A stretch of 64,000 nucleotides of DNA from Epiperipatus broadwayi (GCA_028023455.1 JAQFVV010012405.1:5353334-5417333); one strand, 5' to 3'; positions 1 to 12,989 are shown, numbered from the stretch's first letter. The notes: a model not told the origin generated them from the letters alone. Numbers and translations are program-made.

Positions 1-961
1 AAGTAAATATATGTGTGGAAAGGATGTGAATCAATCAGTTAAAGAGCATCCATAGATCTTGAATGTAGATACTTATCTCTCTACTGATTCATGTGTATTT
101 TTGATTTTCATGTGTGTATATATAATTTTAATGATAGTTATGAAATACCTAGAAACTTAAATATCTCTGCAAATGTTCACGGGGGGGGGGGGGATATTGT
201 AATTCTCATTGCAAAAAAAAAAAAAAGTTTATTACCAAACCCACTTTCCATTTCATCATGGCATAAAATTTTATTCAAGATTTTGCAACTTGTAGTGTAA
301 GTTCAGACTAAATATACTTAAGCAACTTATTTTTATTTTACAAACATATAATCAGTCAAAATAAGAGTCATAGATCACATGACTCTATTCTCTTAAGCTT
401 GTAAGTTATAAACAATGAAGATTGACAATTCCTCAACAAGCATTATGATAAATGCTTAGCTAGAGAAAGCATTTAAAATATCTCTGTCAGGACCCCCAAC
501 CTCTGACCTTGGTTTCATGCTCTGGTACTCCTCAGAGAGGTGCTAGGGTGCATAATCAAAGACATTAAAACATACTAATAATCTTCAATAATAGAAGCAA
601 TTTAATTCAAGTATCCTGGACTTTATTTCTCTCCCAGTATTCCAATGCTATAACTTAAATGAGTCTGATTCACTTAGGTTTGCTTTGCATTTTTCAAATA
701 TTATTAGCTATTTGTTGTGTAGTAAATTGGATTTGATCTTAATTAAAAATACCTTTATTTTATTGTTCACGTGAATAAAAAAAAATATAAATTTATGGTT
801 ACACATAATTGTAATTATATATTTAATCCTCAAACGAAATCAAAGTGTATATCTTAAATTAAGAAATATTATAATATATACTCAAATGTCAAATGATTTG
901 GAAGTCTTAAAAAAATAAGATTGGATTTTAAGTATAAGTTCAAACCAATTTAGATTTATTA
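1..961. other. AT-rich DNA, no gene seen
   Basis: I see no supported coding region or repeat copy here. A run of 13 G occupies 181-193, followed by A-runs. The short open frames are shadows of A/T composition. Confidence 0.6.
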
Positions 962-1025
962 TAATGAGATAGAATGGACAGCTGAAAGGAGATTGAAAAT
1001 CCTGGATTCAAATCACCTATAATTA
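962..1025 (+). repeat. family A repeat, 3' end fragment
   Basis: This is the terminal stretch of family A: 'gatagaatggacagctga', then the tRNA-B-box-like 'ggattcaaatcacctataa'. A linker follows and then the next unit starts at about 1075. This gives the same head-to-tail junction seen at about 44.89 kb. Confidence 0.7.
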
Positions 1026-1074
1026 CATTTACTCCAAGTATATAAATTATAATTGTATTCAAGTGTTACAGATT

Positions 1075-1505
1075 CAGCCTGTATCATGCCCATTCCTCTT
1101 CTGTGTATTTAGGTGAACAATGTTCTACACATGAGGAGTCAGAGTGATTTAAAGTCAACATGGGTATGACAATAATATTGGCATCAACAAGAGATTTGGG
1201 CATTCCATCATCAGATTTTCAATGGTATGGATGGCAAAAAATTGGTGGGTGAAATAGATTGAAGTTTGTCCATTAAAGTTTGAAGATTTGCTATCTTAAT
1301 ATAAACGAATACTGATTATTTATATATATGAGCGGGAGATGATCATTTGGACTAACTGATAAGTGCTGATTCAGCACAAAATAAGTATATAGGAGATCAT
1401 TTATCTTTTTCACATGTGTGTGGTCATGTATACTGATTGTTTGAGATAGAGTGGATAGCTAAAGAAAGCTTGAAAGCCTGTGTTCAAATTCCCTATAATT
1501 TACTA
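1075..1505 (+). repeat. family A repeat unit with hammerhead relic
   Basis: This is a near full-length family A unit. Landmarks in order are 'gattcagcctgta', 'atgggtatgacaata', 'cattaaagtttgaagattt', the hammerhead region, 'cacatgtgtgtggtcatg', 'gagatagagtggatagct' and 'gttcaaattccctata'. The hammerhead core at 1356-1381 is damaged: CTGATAA instead of CTGATGA and AAAA instead of GAAA. Its helix II (1363-1368 with 1372-1377) is still a perfect 6-bp hairpin. Confidence 0.8.
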
Positions 1506-1559
1506 TTTGTAGAATCTAAATTTCATAAGTTTGTGTGTATGTTTGTGCTAGCACTGAAT

Positions 1560-2300
1560 ATTCACCTATTCGGAGTGTTTGCAAATTACGTCATAAAGAA
1601 AGAAAAATAAAAGTCATTGTTATATGACATTACTGACATATTAATTCATTACTCTAGTCTCTTGTTGATCTTAAAAAGAACAAGTTCATTGGATAGTTTA
1701 TTTACTATTTGACAATTACTATCTATTATTTTATTCGGAAATCGGTTTTTATTACGATCAGCGCGTACTAGTTCCACTTAGTAATTTATTTTATGAACTC
1801 GCATTTTTACATCATTAATTATAATCTTATATTTGTGATTAGTCATTTAATCGTTAACTCTATATTCTTCAAAGTTTATTTGATTTTAACTTTTGGTCCC
1901 ATTTTATTATCTATCGCTCACTAGAGAATTTATGTCTAATGATATAATGCACGTTTAAGTGTCTTCGTGCAAGTTTATCGTCGAGTCTATTTGCTTCTCC
2001 AATAAAGACTCATTGTTTCTCTTTAAAGAAGCAAACCTTCCTCTTTAGTATCTTGTGATCGCTTCCATTTCCGTCCATTTTAAAATTTCTCCCGACTTTT
2101 ATATTTGTAGTATATCCTTTTTCTTCCATCTCCATGACAATATTCTATTATTTACTGTTTCTCACTACTCCAAATCACCAATTATTTACATACTTTTTAT
2201 TGGTTTAAATCTTTTGTGCCTTAATGGAGCTGTTGTCGGTTAAATGTTTGATTTTCTTGATGAGGTCGTATCATAAAAGGACCATGACCTTCACAAAAGG
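1560..2300. other. CpG-retaining segment, function unknown
   Basis: By hand count there are about 19 CpG dinucleotides in this stretch, against about 1 in 7001-8000. It has no recognisable coding region; the 62-codon frame at 2055-2243 has no known motif. It could be an unmethylated regulatory stretch or simply less decayed sequence. Confidence 0.4.
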
Positions 2301-2779
2301 TCAAAAAAAGCAGAAATAAAAAATACAAACAAATTATAACAAAAACTACGCTTTGAACAAGTAATCATTAATATTTTAAAAATAAAAATAATTTAGAAGA
2401 CAGTTGCGATAAATATGTAGAACTTTTTAAATTGTTTTCTTAAGTTATCGATACCAATCTTATGTAACTTAACTAATGTAGTTGAGATCTATATGTATTA
2501 AATGTATCTTTAACTAAGCAAATTAGTATTATTATCTTTTTTTTTTTTTTAATCTATAATTAAAGGGGGGGGAGGGTTACTCTTCTATTTAAATGACTGA
2601 TAATAATTGTATAGAATTTTAACAAAGCTAAAATTACCTTTCAATATATAAAAAGTAAATGAAAATGTGTTATTTAATTAATAAAGCTTTTAAAATATAT
2701 GTAAAATCTTCGTGACGTAACAGTGTATATAAGTCCGAATTCAGGCCAAATAAACAGGTTTGAATTTTTTTTTTTTCAG

Positions 2780-2892
2780 AAAGCCGCCAACATCACTCAA
2801 ACCTCATTGTACAAGCCTATGGTATTCTACCATAGATGTCACTGTACTTCTTCGATTGGCTGTTGGAGAACCTGGTGGAGATTGTTTTGAAG
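2780..2892 (+). CDS. possible internal exon, product unknown
   Basis: A 12-nt T tract ending in CAG (acceptor AG 2778-2779) is followed by 113 bases that are clearly less AT-rich than the flanks. One frame, with codons from 2781, is open throughout and reads about 37 residues including LWYSTIDVTVLLRLAVGEPG. The segment ends at AAG|GTTATT, a usable but weak donor at 2893. I do not recognise the peptide. No neighbouring exon, start or polyadenylation site was found, so it could equally be a dead exon, part of an unrecognised repeat, or chance. The call rests on the composition change and the splice-like borders only. Confidence 0.3.
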
Positions 2893-2949
2893 GTTATTTT
2901 ATCTATTCTAGATATATTATTTATGTAATTACATTTATAATTATTTAAG

Positions 2950-5460
2950 AAAATATCTATTAAAATGTTTATTTATTAATAATATTGATATAAGTTTAAA
3001 ATACAACTATAATGTCGACCTAATTTGTTTGTCTTTTAACTTACAGCTTACTTAAATACTGAAATATGTTTCTTATTTAAATAAAAATTGGCAGAAGAAT
3101 AAAAGATTAAATTATTTATAAGTTTGTTCCATTGATTAAAGTTATTCAAAATCATAGCGAATCTGCATTTTACTTTTAACATCTTCCATTTTAATACAAA
3201 AATTAAAAAAATTATGCTTAATCATTGATAGAAATTCATGATCCAACAATAGCAGACTGTCTGTGTTCAAATCCAGGTTGAGTAATCATAATTTTTTTCA
3301 GTAGTCTTAGGATTTTACTTTCAAAAAACTGACCCATAGCTTAGATTGACTAGACTGATCAGCAAATGGATAGCTGTGCAAAATAGATAATTAATAGTTA
3401 GAAGCAAAACAATTAAAGAAAGACACTCAAATCTTCACCTATCAGGAATTAATAAATTAATAAATACTTCCTTTTCTGCACTATTTGTTTGTTTGTTTTT
3501 TTGTCCATGAGTATTGGTTTGCAAAAACGTTTATTTTGTAGTGAGCTGTTTAAAGGCTACTTTATCTATATTAACTAGTTCTATATGTATTTATATAAAG
3601 AGTTGTTTTGTCTTAAACATTTTCAGTGTGCAACATTTATGAGAAAATGAATCCTATGATAAAGCACTTAAGCCATGTGATATGAAGTCTCCTCCTCAAT
3701 TGAAATAAATAATCAAAATAATATCTTGTATTATTTCACTATTGTAGATAAAAATGTTTTTGAATGAAATAAAAAAAATTTGCATATCATTTGTAACACT
3801 AAAATGAAATTTTGCAAAGAATTCATAATGCAAGTTTTAAAATTTAAAATTTCATTTATAATTATTTAAAAATGGCAAAAAATAACAGCTATAATTATTA
3901 CAGAGGCATTTCCTTTCAGCTAATTACAACTTCCATCTTTACATTATTATTTCTTTTGTATAATATGAATCTAAATATATTCTTACCAAAATATAAATAT
4001 TTTACAAATATTTTGCAAAAATAAACATAAATATATAAACAAATTAATAAAATATAAGACTTTCATTTTCAAGATTTAAATAAAAGAAGAGCTCACACAA
4101 GCACATGGAAATTAAAGTAGATATTAAACAGATTAAATTTAATGTTCTTTCTAGTTAAATAAGTACATACATAATTATATTCTGGACAGGTAGGAATTAT
4201 ATAAATCATTTAAAAAACAATAATAAATCACTTATTTCAATATACTTATCAAAGTAGTCTTAAATGTTGAAATATTTGACATGATTTTAATTTTAAAAAA
4301 AAACTAGATGAGTGCTACCTATAATATTTTCAGAGTTCAGAATAGATTTGTCAGTACTATATTTTTTAATTATTATATCTGCATTTTAACAGTAATAAAT
4401 TCACAGCAAAAATTTTGCAAATACGTGTATCTTTTCAAACATACATATTATTTTATAATTTATATATGCAAGTATATATATAGATAAAACTGCCTTTAGA
4501 ATAACCACTAATCGCTATGATTTAGTACAGTCATAGAGCTCAAGGTCTGTGGTCTCAGCTCAATTTGTCATTTTTGGTGTTGAAAGTTTATATGAATTTT
4601 CAACTGATATATCATTTTATAGGTGTTTAATATAGATATGAATTTTCAAATGATCTTCTATACAACAAATCTGTCAAATATTTTATTAATAGTTCATTGC
4701 AGTTCAAACACTTCTTCCAAAAGCTCTCCTTAACCTGTTTGGGATTTAACTTCTCCCTTCTTATTTGAAAAACCTAGTGAGAACTCCATACATAATAGCA
4801 ACATTTTATTTTTATAATTAAATCTTTTTATAACTGCATCCAGTAACAACCCCACCTTCAAATTTTTGAATAGACTCTAGTAACTATTATTTTCACTGTG
4901 ATGCCATATTTGATTTTTTGGGGTACAATTTAATTTTTTTTATGTATATTATATACTTAATTTTTATAACACATTATAAATATGTAAGCCATATAATAAG
5001 TGCAATAAAAATATTTAAAATTAATATTTTAAATTTATGAAAATTAAGTATCCAACTGAAAATCTTACTGATAACAAAGAGACACATCATTATTGGCTTC
5101 ATAATACCTATTCAAAAATATGAAGAACAAAATATTAAGTATTAGAATTTTATGACATTAAAAATCATATATTTAGAATTAGTTATCAAAAAAACATAAA
5201 AAAGTGTAAAAGTTAATAAATTATTAATTGTTATTAAAATATTTCAGTTTTTACAAAAACAATTTTCTTTTTAGCCTGTAATGACTGTATTCCCACAGCT
5301 ATTTCCAGTTGTCATAATGTACTTTCTATACTTTCTAAGAATGGACTTTTTAAAAATAAAATATTTTGAAAGACAATCCTCCCTAGTGATATAGTTTTTG
5401 GTTTAGTAATAAATCTTTTACCAAAATAGTGTATCATCATTAACAATTTCTGAAAATCAT
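2950..5460. other. AT-rich DNA, no gene seen
   Basis: This stretch is long and AT-rich, with A/T runs and no recognisable protein, RNA or repeat-family copy. Confidence 0.55.
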
Positions 5461-5469
5461 GGTTTTTAT

Positions 5470-5870
5470 GCATTTAGCCACAGGGTAAAACAATATAAAG
5501 CATCAGCCAATAAAGTGCCATCTCTTTCATAGCTTTGTCAGAATAGAATGCACTGTCAATCAGACACAAAGGTTTGTAAAGGTGTACTTACTGCTGACAT
5601 CTTTTGGAATTTTTTAAAATTAATCCATTAAAGATGAGAAGCTTTATAGAAAGAATTGCTGCAGCCTGTTGCACACCATAATTTAATATATACAACACTT
5701 TAAAACAACTTAGAAAAGTAGTGATCACAGCACCATCACACCACTTAAAATGTCAAATATGATAGCTCTATCACAGCTTACTTTTGTGAAGGTCTTAATA
5801 TCATGTACATCTTTACCCTGCTTAGTGAAGGTGATTGGTCCCCCAAAATTCATTGTTAAGCAAGAATTTG
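5470..5870 (-). other. coding-like patch of unknown identity
   Basis: The minus strand here is less AT-rich than its surroundings and holds two short plausible peptides. One starts at an ATG (about 5853) and reads MNFGGPITFTKQGKDVHDIK and on to FTK, then meets AAA|GTAAGC, a good splice-donor match. A second, at about 5480-5580, contains SAFYSDKAMKEMALYWLMLY. Stops lie between them. I do not recognise a family; it may be an old transposon or a dead host exon. Confidence 0.25.
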
Positions 5871-7030
5871 ACTGCTTACTCCATCTAAAAATTACCTTCT
5901 AAGTTGTTAACAAGCAAATTAATCTAATATATAATAATAACAATAACCTTTAATGTGCATTAGATGCTTGTGTGAACTGTGCTATATGTATTATGCAAGT
6001 ATGCACTTAAAATATTTACGTATGTAAAATAATGCAATTTAAATCTTTATAAAAAACACTTATATTAAAGTTGTTCTTTTTGGTGATCAATTTGTTTATC
6101 ATACTTATTTCATTTTCTGAATCATGAATTGCTTATTTTAAGATCTATTGTTGCCTTCTAAATCCTTTGATGATATTGGGGTTTTGGGGGGAGTGCACCA
6201 AATGATGGTTGAGGATCTAGAGAAAAGGTTTAAAATGAATAGTATATATGTTTCTAGGATTTTTTTAGTATGGGTTGCCATGATTTCATGATTTTGTAAA
6301 GTTTCGATACCCCTATGATGGTTAAGCACTTTGTTTTATTTTGTCTTGGTTTTAAAAATAATAGTATAAATAAATATAGATAAGCCATAGAAGAACAGAT
6401 ATCATGGTTTCCTTTTTCTCTTTTCAATTGATTTCAGATATCTATCTCTGTTTCCAAGCTTAGAGATTGTCTTGATTTTTTTATGGTCATATTAGTTATA
6501 ACCATGATTCTAATTGAAAATGTAACCAGAATTGATAAAAAAAAAATTTTCTTTTAGCTGTCCAAAAGTACAGTGGAATGGATGAGAAAATGAAAGTAAA
6601 CTAGCAGTTAACAATTTTTTGTGTTCTTCCGTGCAACTGTTTCTCATTGTGCTGGAAAAAATCCATACTAAAGTTTTATTTTTTTCAAATTTGTACTATT
6701 ATATTGTATTACGTACATGAAATTATTTAGAATTTAAAATAAAATGTTTGATCACAACTTATTTTAATTGATCATAAAGACTTGTTATTTACCATTTGTA
6801 AAAGAGTAGCAAAGTTAGCATACTGCACATTGTCAAAACTACTTCAAAATATAAAATACTGATGTATTAAAAAAGAAATATATATAATGCATTCTGTGTT
6901 TATATATTGTAATCAATATTTAAGGTTTTTTTCACTTTATACAATATATTATTATATATGCTAAATGATAACAATCAACCCTTAAGTCATCTACAATCTC
7001 AATCTGTAATCAAGGCAACCTCCTTTAACA

Positions 7031-7052
7031 ATAAAGGTGGTACCACCTTTAT
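7031..7052. repeat. 22-bp perfect palindrome
   Basis: The sequence reads ATAAAGGTGG-TA-CCACCTTTAT, fully self-complementary around 7041/7042. It may be the centre of a decayed foldback element. No arms beyond it are obvious. Confidence 0.75.
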
Positions 7053-7484
7053 CTGTACTCTGATATGTTTATATAGAGACTAAAGATTGCAACTTGACCA
7101 AGGAGTGTGAAATTAAAACTGCAAGGCAGTTTAAACAAACCTCATTGATAAGGCAAATATAACCTGTTCTGAAAGCAGACTATTTAATATATAGTCAACT
7201 GTTTGTATTGTCTTAGTAAATATATATGTATGCTAGCTATATATTTTTTTGTCATAAGGTATCACATTTTATTAAATGTAGTAGTAATGTTCTTTGAAAT
7301 GATTTTAAAATTCTTTGATTAGGACAGTCAAACTGTATAAATAAATATTAAAGGTATGAATCTTTTTCTATTTATCTGTATGCAATTATGAATACATTTT
7401 TAAAATAGTTTTATGCTGAATAAAATTTTCATTTTTTTTTATTCTTCATTTTTACACATGAGCAATACCATTATGAGATGCTAT

Positions 7485-7615
7485 TTTTAATTTAGATTTA
7501 GTAATTTTTAATCATATAAAATTCATTATTATGAAATTATTTATATTATTTTTAATTTAGATGTAGTAACTTTTGACCATACAAAGTTCCTTATTATGAA
7601 ATTCTTTTTTTTTTT
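7485..7615 (+). repeat. diverged tandem duplication (~68 bp)
   Basis: Two adjacent copies start with 'tatttttaatttagat' and end with 'attattatgaaatt'. They differ at several internal positions, so this is an old local duplication. Confidence 0.65.
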
Positions 7616-10344
7616 CAAAATAACAATTGCAATTATTAAATTACAATACCATGAATGTTATTTTTGCTGTAAGCAAAATACTGTTAGTAAACATGTTAAT
7701 CCATAAAAGTGATTAAATACAGTAAAAAGTTTTTAAACTAATGTACACATTTTAGAATTTAATATAATATTAATGTATTTGGTTGTTGTATGTCATTAAA
7801 ATATGGTTTTGATTATTATACTGAATGAAACACTTTTTGGAGGATTTTGTAATCATTAATGATAAAAATCTTTATTTTGGATATATCATTATTGAACTGA
7901 TTATCTTGCAAAAACACTGGATGAAAATTAAATAAAATACTGTATATTCATAAATTTATAATCAAAATATTGTATACAACGCTAATATTATATACTGTAT
8001 TGTATATTATGAATAAACTCTGCACTGTATACTTTCAGTATAAAAATTGCTATTTTGCTTTTGGATGATGTAGTGTTAATAATTATGCTATAATGTCATC
8101 AATCATAACAAAATGGCCACCAAAATTTTTTTTTAATTTTTTTATGATCATTATAGTGAATAATCAATTGTAAATCAAAATAGTTGGTACAAATTGATGA
8201 TGATCACTATTGTGAACCTTCACATAAATAATGGGTGCTAAGCAAATTATTGGTGAATTGATAATATTTATGTAAGCTTTCAAATGATAGATGTTCTAAT
8301 ATTTAATATTTGAACATTGTAAAATAGGAAAATAAATTACTAAATGAAATTTTTAACAATAAAAGTCATTTGTTCCAGCCAGTAAAAACTGCTTCTGCTT
8401 ACCCATAACAAAGTTTTTACAACTTGTCTTCTAGAAAATAAATATTTTAAAGTAAAAACCTACTTGTAATCAGACTTTTTTTAGTTTAAAATAAGTATTT
8501 TACAAATTTATTGTATAATATTAACTATGTAAATAAATTACTGCAAATTACAATATTTCTTTTTAAAAAGACATATTCCAAAATTTCCATTAGGTCAAAC
8601 AATTTACCAATCAGAAATTGTTGCTTCTGATCAATGTAGGATGTTTAGATAGATTCACATGGAAATTCTGGATAATACTGACATTTTCAGATTTTTTTAA
8701 ACTAATAATTTGAATAATGATTTCTATGCAAAAAAAATCTGCATGCCATCATCTGTTATAGATAACTGCAACATAGTGAAGAAAACCTAAAAGCAATAGC
8801 AGCACCACCATATGCCTAAAATTTCTCAAAACAAGTTATTTTTTACCTACTAAATCAAAACACTTAACATTGGATAATGGATCCTATAATTATTCCCATC
8901 TTATTTGTCCAAATTGCTGTTCAGAATTATTTTGTGTGACCTAAGTTTAAAAAATGTTTTAAGACATGGATTTAACAAGCAGTCAGTAGTATTAATGTTA
9001 AAAAAATAACAATTGAAGAAACAGAACTCTAAATTCCCAAATCCATTTTTTGAAATTCTAAAAATGAACATCAGTAAATAGAGATAAAAAGAAGAGGCAT
9101 TGAAAAATATTATTGGCATGCCCATTCCATTTCTAGATGGTATTGGTTCAAGTAATATTTTCATCACTGCTTTACTTCTTTCCCAAGTAACGGTAGATAC
9201 TACTCATTTACTACCCAATATTAGATAGTTAGTTTGGATATTATGGTCTGACTATTTAAATAAAAAAATATTCTAATTGGAAACAAAATTAAAGTTTCCT
9301 CTTGAGGGATCTTCGAATTTAATTCTTGAAAATGGGGTGGATGTGCATACATATATACATATAAAATTAAAATATATACGCACACAAACTTTTATACATG
9401 CATAGAGTAAATCATATTAAGATAGTAATCAAGGGTTATCGCTTGGTTGCAATATTTTGATATTTAGTCGCTCAAACTGCCTTCAAGCAGTAAATTAAAT
9501 ATTATACTTATATAAAACTGATAACTATATATATATGCACACATTTATTTTTACCTAACCATATATGTATATGTTAATAATGCCTGATATTTTATTGTGG
9601 TAACATGTATACATTTATGAATATGCTTTCTGTGAGAAGTTAAAAGATAGTACTTATTATGCACATGTATCATCATCATCATCATCGTCAATCTATATAT
9701 ATATTACTGTTATTGAATTCTTACTACTGTGATGAATCTTCTCTGTCAAGAATCATTTGGTTCTACTTGTATGATTTGCTCGTTCTTTAAACCTCTCTAC
9801 GCTCAGCTTTTTTTAAAAAAAGAAAACCATTAGAGACCAATTTTATTTTTATAGTATTATACATATTTCCACTTAACAAGTTGTGAAGGAATGATTTTTG
9901 GCATTGACTTTACGGTTGAAAGTAGCATTTTCATTTTTTGATGCTCTTTCTAATTCTCCTGTCATCTTTTACTGTCATCGTCTTTCTAATTGCAACAAAG
10001 AAACTTTTAAACATATATGGGTATTTTATTAAGCCCAATAGGGCCAACGTTAAATCATAGCACAAATAAAATGGCCTAAACGGTAGCAATTTGTTTATAT
10101 GTACATCTGCTAACACAAACGGACATTTTTTAAATATAAATTGTTTAATTAAAAAAATTGTCTTTTAAATTCACACGCACACACATAGCTTAAATACTGA
10201 TTAGTTTTCAATTTTAAATGTCACAACAATTATATATATACAATTTTCAATCATATTCATAATGTTTCATCAAAAATTAAAATTAGATAAATATCTTAAG
10301 GTTGTCATATATATATATATATATTGTCTATACGAAACTTTATA

Positions 10345-10910
10345 TCATTATAAGGGACTTGAACTCAGACTTTCAAGCTTCCTACACCTATACAATGTAT
10401 CTTATATAACTGAAACACATGTTCACATATATGTGGAAATGATAAATGATCTCCAATAGGTTTTTGTATTTTGTGGTAAACCAGCACTCATCAGATGGTC
10501 CAGATCACCATCTCCTCCACATATACACAATCAGTGTTCAGTTTATATTATGATAGCATGTCTTCAAACTTTAATGGACAAGCTTCAATTTACTCTATTC
10601 TTCAACCATCCATTTCATTGAAAATTTAAGGATGGATTACTCAAAGCCGCTGTTGTTGCCAATATTATTGTCATACTCATATTGACCTGAAGTCAATCTG
10701 ACTCATCACACATAGGACCTTAATATGTCCATTATACCATCCATTTCATTGAAAATTTAAGGATGGATTACTCAAAGCCGCTGTTGTTGCCAATATTATT
10801 GTCATACTCATATTGACCTGAAGTCAATCTAACTCATCACACATAGGACCTTAATATGTCCATTAAATTATACAGAAGAAAGATGGACATAATACAGGCT
10901 AAATATGTAA
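10345..10910 (-). repeat. family A repeat unit, minus strand, with internal duplication
   Basis: This is a full-length family A unit on the minus strand, with the ends 'gacttgaactcagacttt' on the left and 'aatacaggct' on the right. The hammerhead region has an intact CTGATGA (10494-10488 on minus) but AAAA in place of GAAA and an imperfect helix II. A 131-bp segment inside it is duplicated (10605-10735 and 10736-10866). Confidence 0.8.
10605..10866. repeat. 131-bp recent tandem duplication
   Basis: Copies 10605-10735 and 10736-10866 are identical except for g10700 versus a10831. That makes this one of the most recent events in the window. Confidence 0.95.
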
Positions 10911-11670
10911 TACGTAAACACAAACCAGTGTTTCATATTAACAAACTATCCAAAAAAGATAAAATAAAAGCACTTTTTTTATCTAAAAAAGCAGACTGTT
11001 GATTAATTGTTAATCCAAGCATCAGATATTCTCAACCGCTCCTCATATCTGTTTGTGGTATCTGACCACATGTAAAATGAAATGCAAAAAAATCTTTAAA
11101 TGCCTGGATTTTGCTGAGTTATATAATAAGACAAGGCTTCTGTGAAATTGGAGAATTTTAAGATGACTGACTTAATTTTGATTTTCTTGCTAAAACTTTG
11201 TTGTGAGAAGTTTATCTTTTGGCTGATAGATATGTTAATCGCTACACCTTAAATCTCGTCAACATCAAGATAATTACACAAGAGCATTAATTTTTACTAA
11301 TCCCTTACTTTCACAATTTTAATCCCTTTTTTAATAATTACTTTTTCATTGTAGGAAAGAATTCCTCAAAGTTAATTGTTAGAACAATTTATAAAATGGA
11401 AAACGACTATTATTTCTAAAGTACAGACCTAAAACTTAGAAATTTTGATCTCTTTATTTATTATATCAAAATATAGAGTGGACAAAATAATATATTTTTA
11501 TGGTTCTTTTCTCTGCTATATTTTCTTCTATTGATTTTTGCCAGTCGTCTGCGTATGATATTTTTTTTACTTAGATGTTCAAGTATATTTCTTTGCTTCC
11601 TATATGTTTTATGAGATATTACAAGAGAAGTTGCTTCACAGTAACATTTGAAATATAGGCATACTTCATA
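10911..11670. other. AT-rich DNA, no gene seen
   Basis: No recognisable coding, RNA or repeat signal. The minus frame at 11461-11724 runs into the family A repeat and is not supported as a gene. Confidence 0.5.
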
Positions 11671-11674
11671 TACC

Positions 11675-12043
11675 TGGAGTTTAATTGTAATTATAGGGCA
11701 TTTGAACACAGACTTTTCAAGCACTCTATCTCATACCACTATCTTCAGATTTTCAATGGTATGAATTTCTGAAGAATTGGAGGGTAGAGTATATGGAAGC
11801 CTGTCCATTAAAGTTTGAAGATTTGCTATCTTAATATACAGCAAGCACTGATTATATATATATATTTGTGTTGGATATGATGATCTAGACCAATTGATGA
11901 GTGCTGATTCAGCATGAAATATGTAAATTGGTGGTTATTTATCTTTTTCGCATGTGTGTGGTCATGTGTATTGGTGGTATGAAATAGAGTGGATAGCTGA
12001 AGGGAGTTTGAATGTATGTGTTTAAATCCTCTATAATTACAAA
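11675..12043. repeat. family A foldback version with inverted ends
   Basis: The left end (tgtaattatagggcatttga, then 'cagactttt') and the right end ('ggagtttgaatg', then 'tcctctataattaca') are inverted copies of the family A terminus, with about 60-bp arms. The interior is a plus-strand family A body. Its hammerhead is nearly intact: TTGATGA (11894-11900) instead of CTGATGA, helix II GTGCTG/CAGCAT with one G-U pair, GAAA at 11916-11919. Confidence 0.8.
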
Positions 12044-12840
12044 AAGCTGTTAAGCAGATGAACTTTTTCATCACCTAAAACTTAACTCAAATTAAGTTCC
12101 CTCTTTTTGATATTAATCCAAGAAACTACAAATGTAGAATGATAGTGCAAAAAGTAGAATTCGTTTGATGTAACAAACAAATATCCAACACTAAAGCCAG
12201 CTGGATTTGAGCTTTCTAGAAATAACTGGAATCTCATCAATTGATTCAAGTTAACATATTTGTTCATCTGCTTTATGAATGGAATTAAACGGCCTTGGCT
12301 CTATGTATGTGTGGACAAACACAAAATATGAATCACATAGTTAATGTCTGCAAAATCTACGATTCAGTGAACAGTGACATAATAGAAAAATTTAATAAAA
12401 TCATTGGTGATTCTATCACTTAGTTAAAATCTTTATAGTTTTCTTTGTATATTTGGTTAAGAAAAAATTAATATGCTAAATAAATAGTTACTTTTATATT
12501 TGACAAAACATCGGTTGGTAAATGGTAATATAATTATTTTTAGTTAAAGAGTAAAAAAAAACGAAGATAGAATTGGGCACAAATCTTATTCCATCCAATA
12601 ATTGTCCAGCTTGATAAGTAATATTTTAACTTACAATGTTCCTCTATGGAGAACAGGTGGAGAGACTTTGACCTGAAATGGCATATTTAAAGGTAATTGA
12701 ATGCATATAAATGTGAGTAAATATTCTAGAGATATTTTTCACATTATTAATTTTTTTATTAAAATAATACATTCAAGTACTGCTTTCGTCTACAACAGAA
12801 AAATCATTTTAAAAGCAAAATTGTTTTTTTTTTTAAAAAA
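12044..12840. other. AT-rich DNA, no gene seen
   Basis: There is no supported feature. The minus open frame 12082-12267 lacks any recognisable motif. Confidence 0.45.
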
Positions 12841-12989
12841 AAAAAATTATTAGATATAATAAAAAACTTTACACGTAAGTACATAAGGTCATAAATACAT
12901 TAACAAACAAATTAGATTATCGATACAGAGTATAAATTGTATGGCAACAAAATTAACTCAAAGAGCAAACACATGTATATAAGTATACA

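Larger units (their letters stand above)
5871..10344. other. AT-rich DNA with minor repeats, no gene
   Basis: No supported gene was found. The stretch contains a 22-bp palindrome (7031-7052), a local tandem duplication (about 7485-7615) and a short ATC microsatellite near 9668-9688. The 88-codon minus frame at 8901-9167 has no recognisable motif. Confidence 0.5.

Noticed and set aside
8901-9167. 88-codon minus frame as a gene
   Set aside because: No motif, no start context or neighbouring exon, composition like background.
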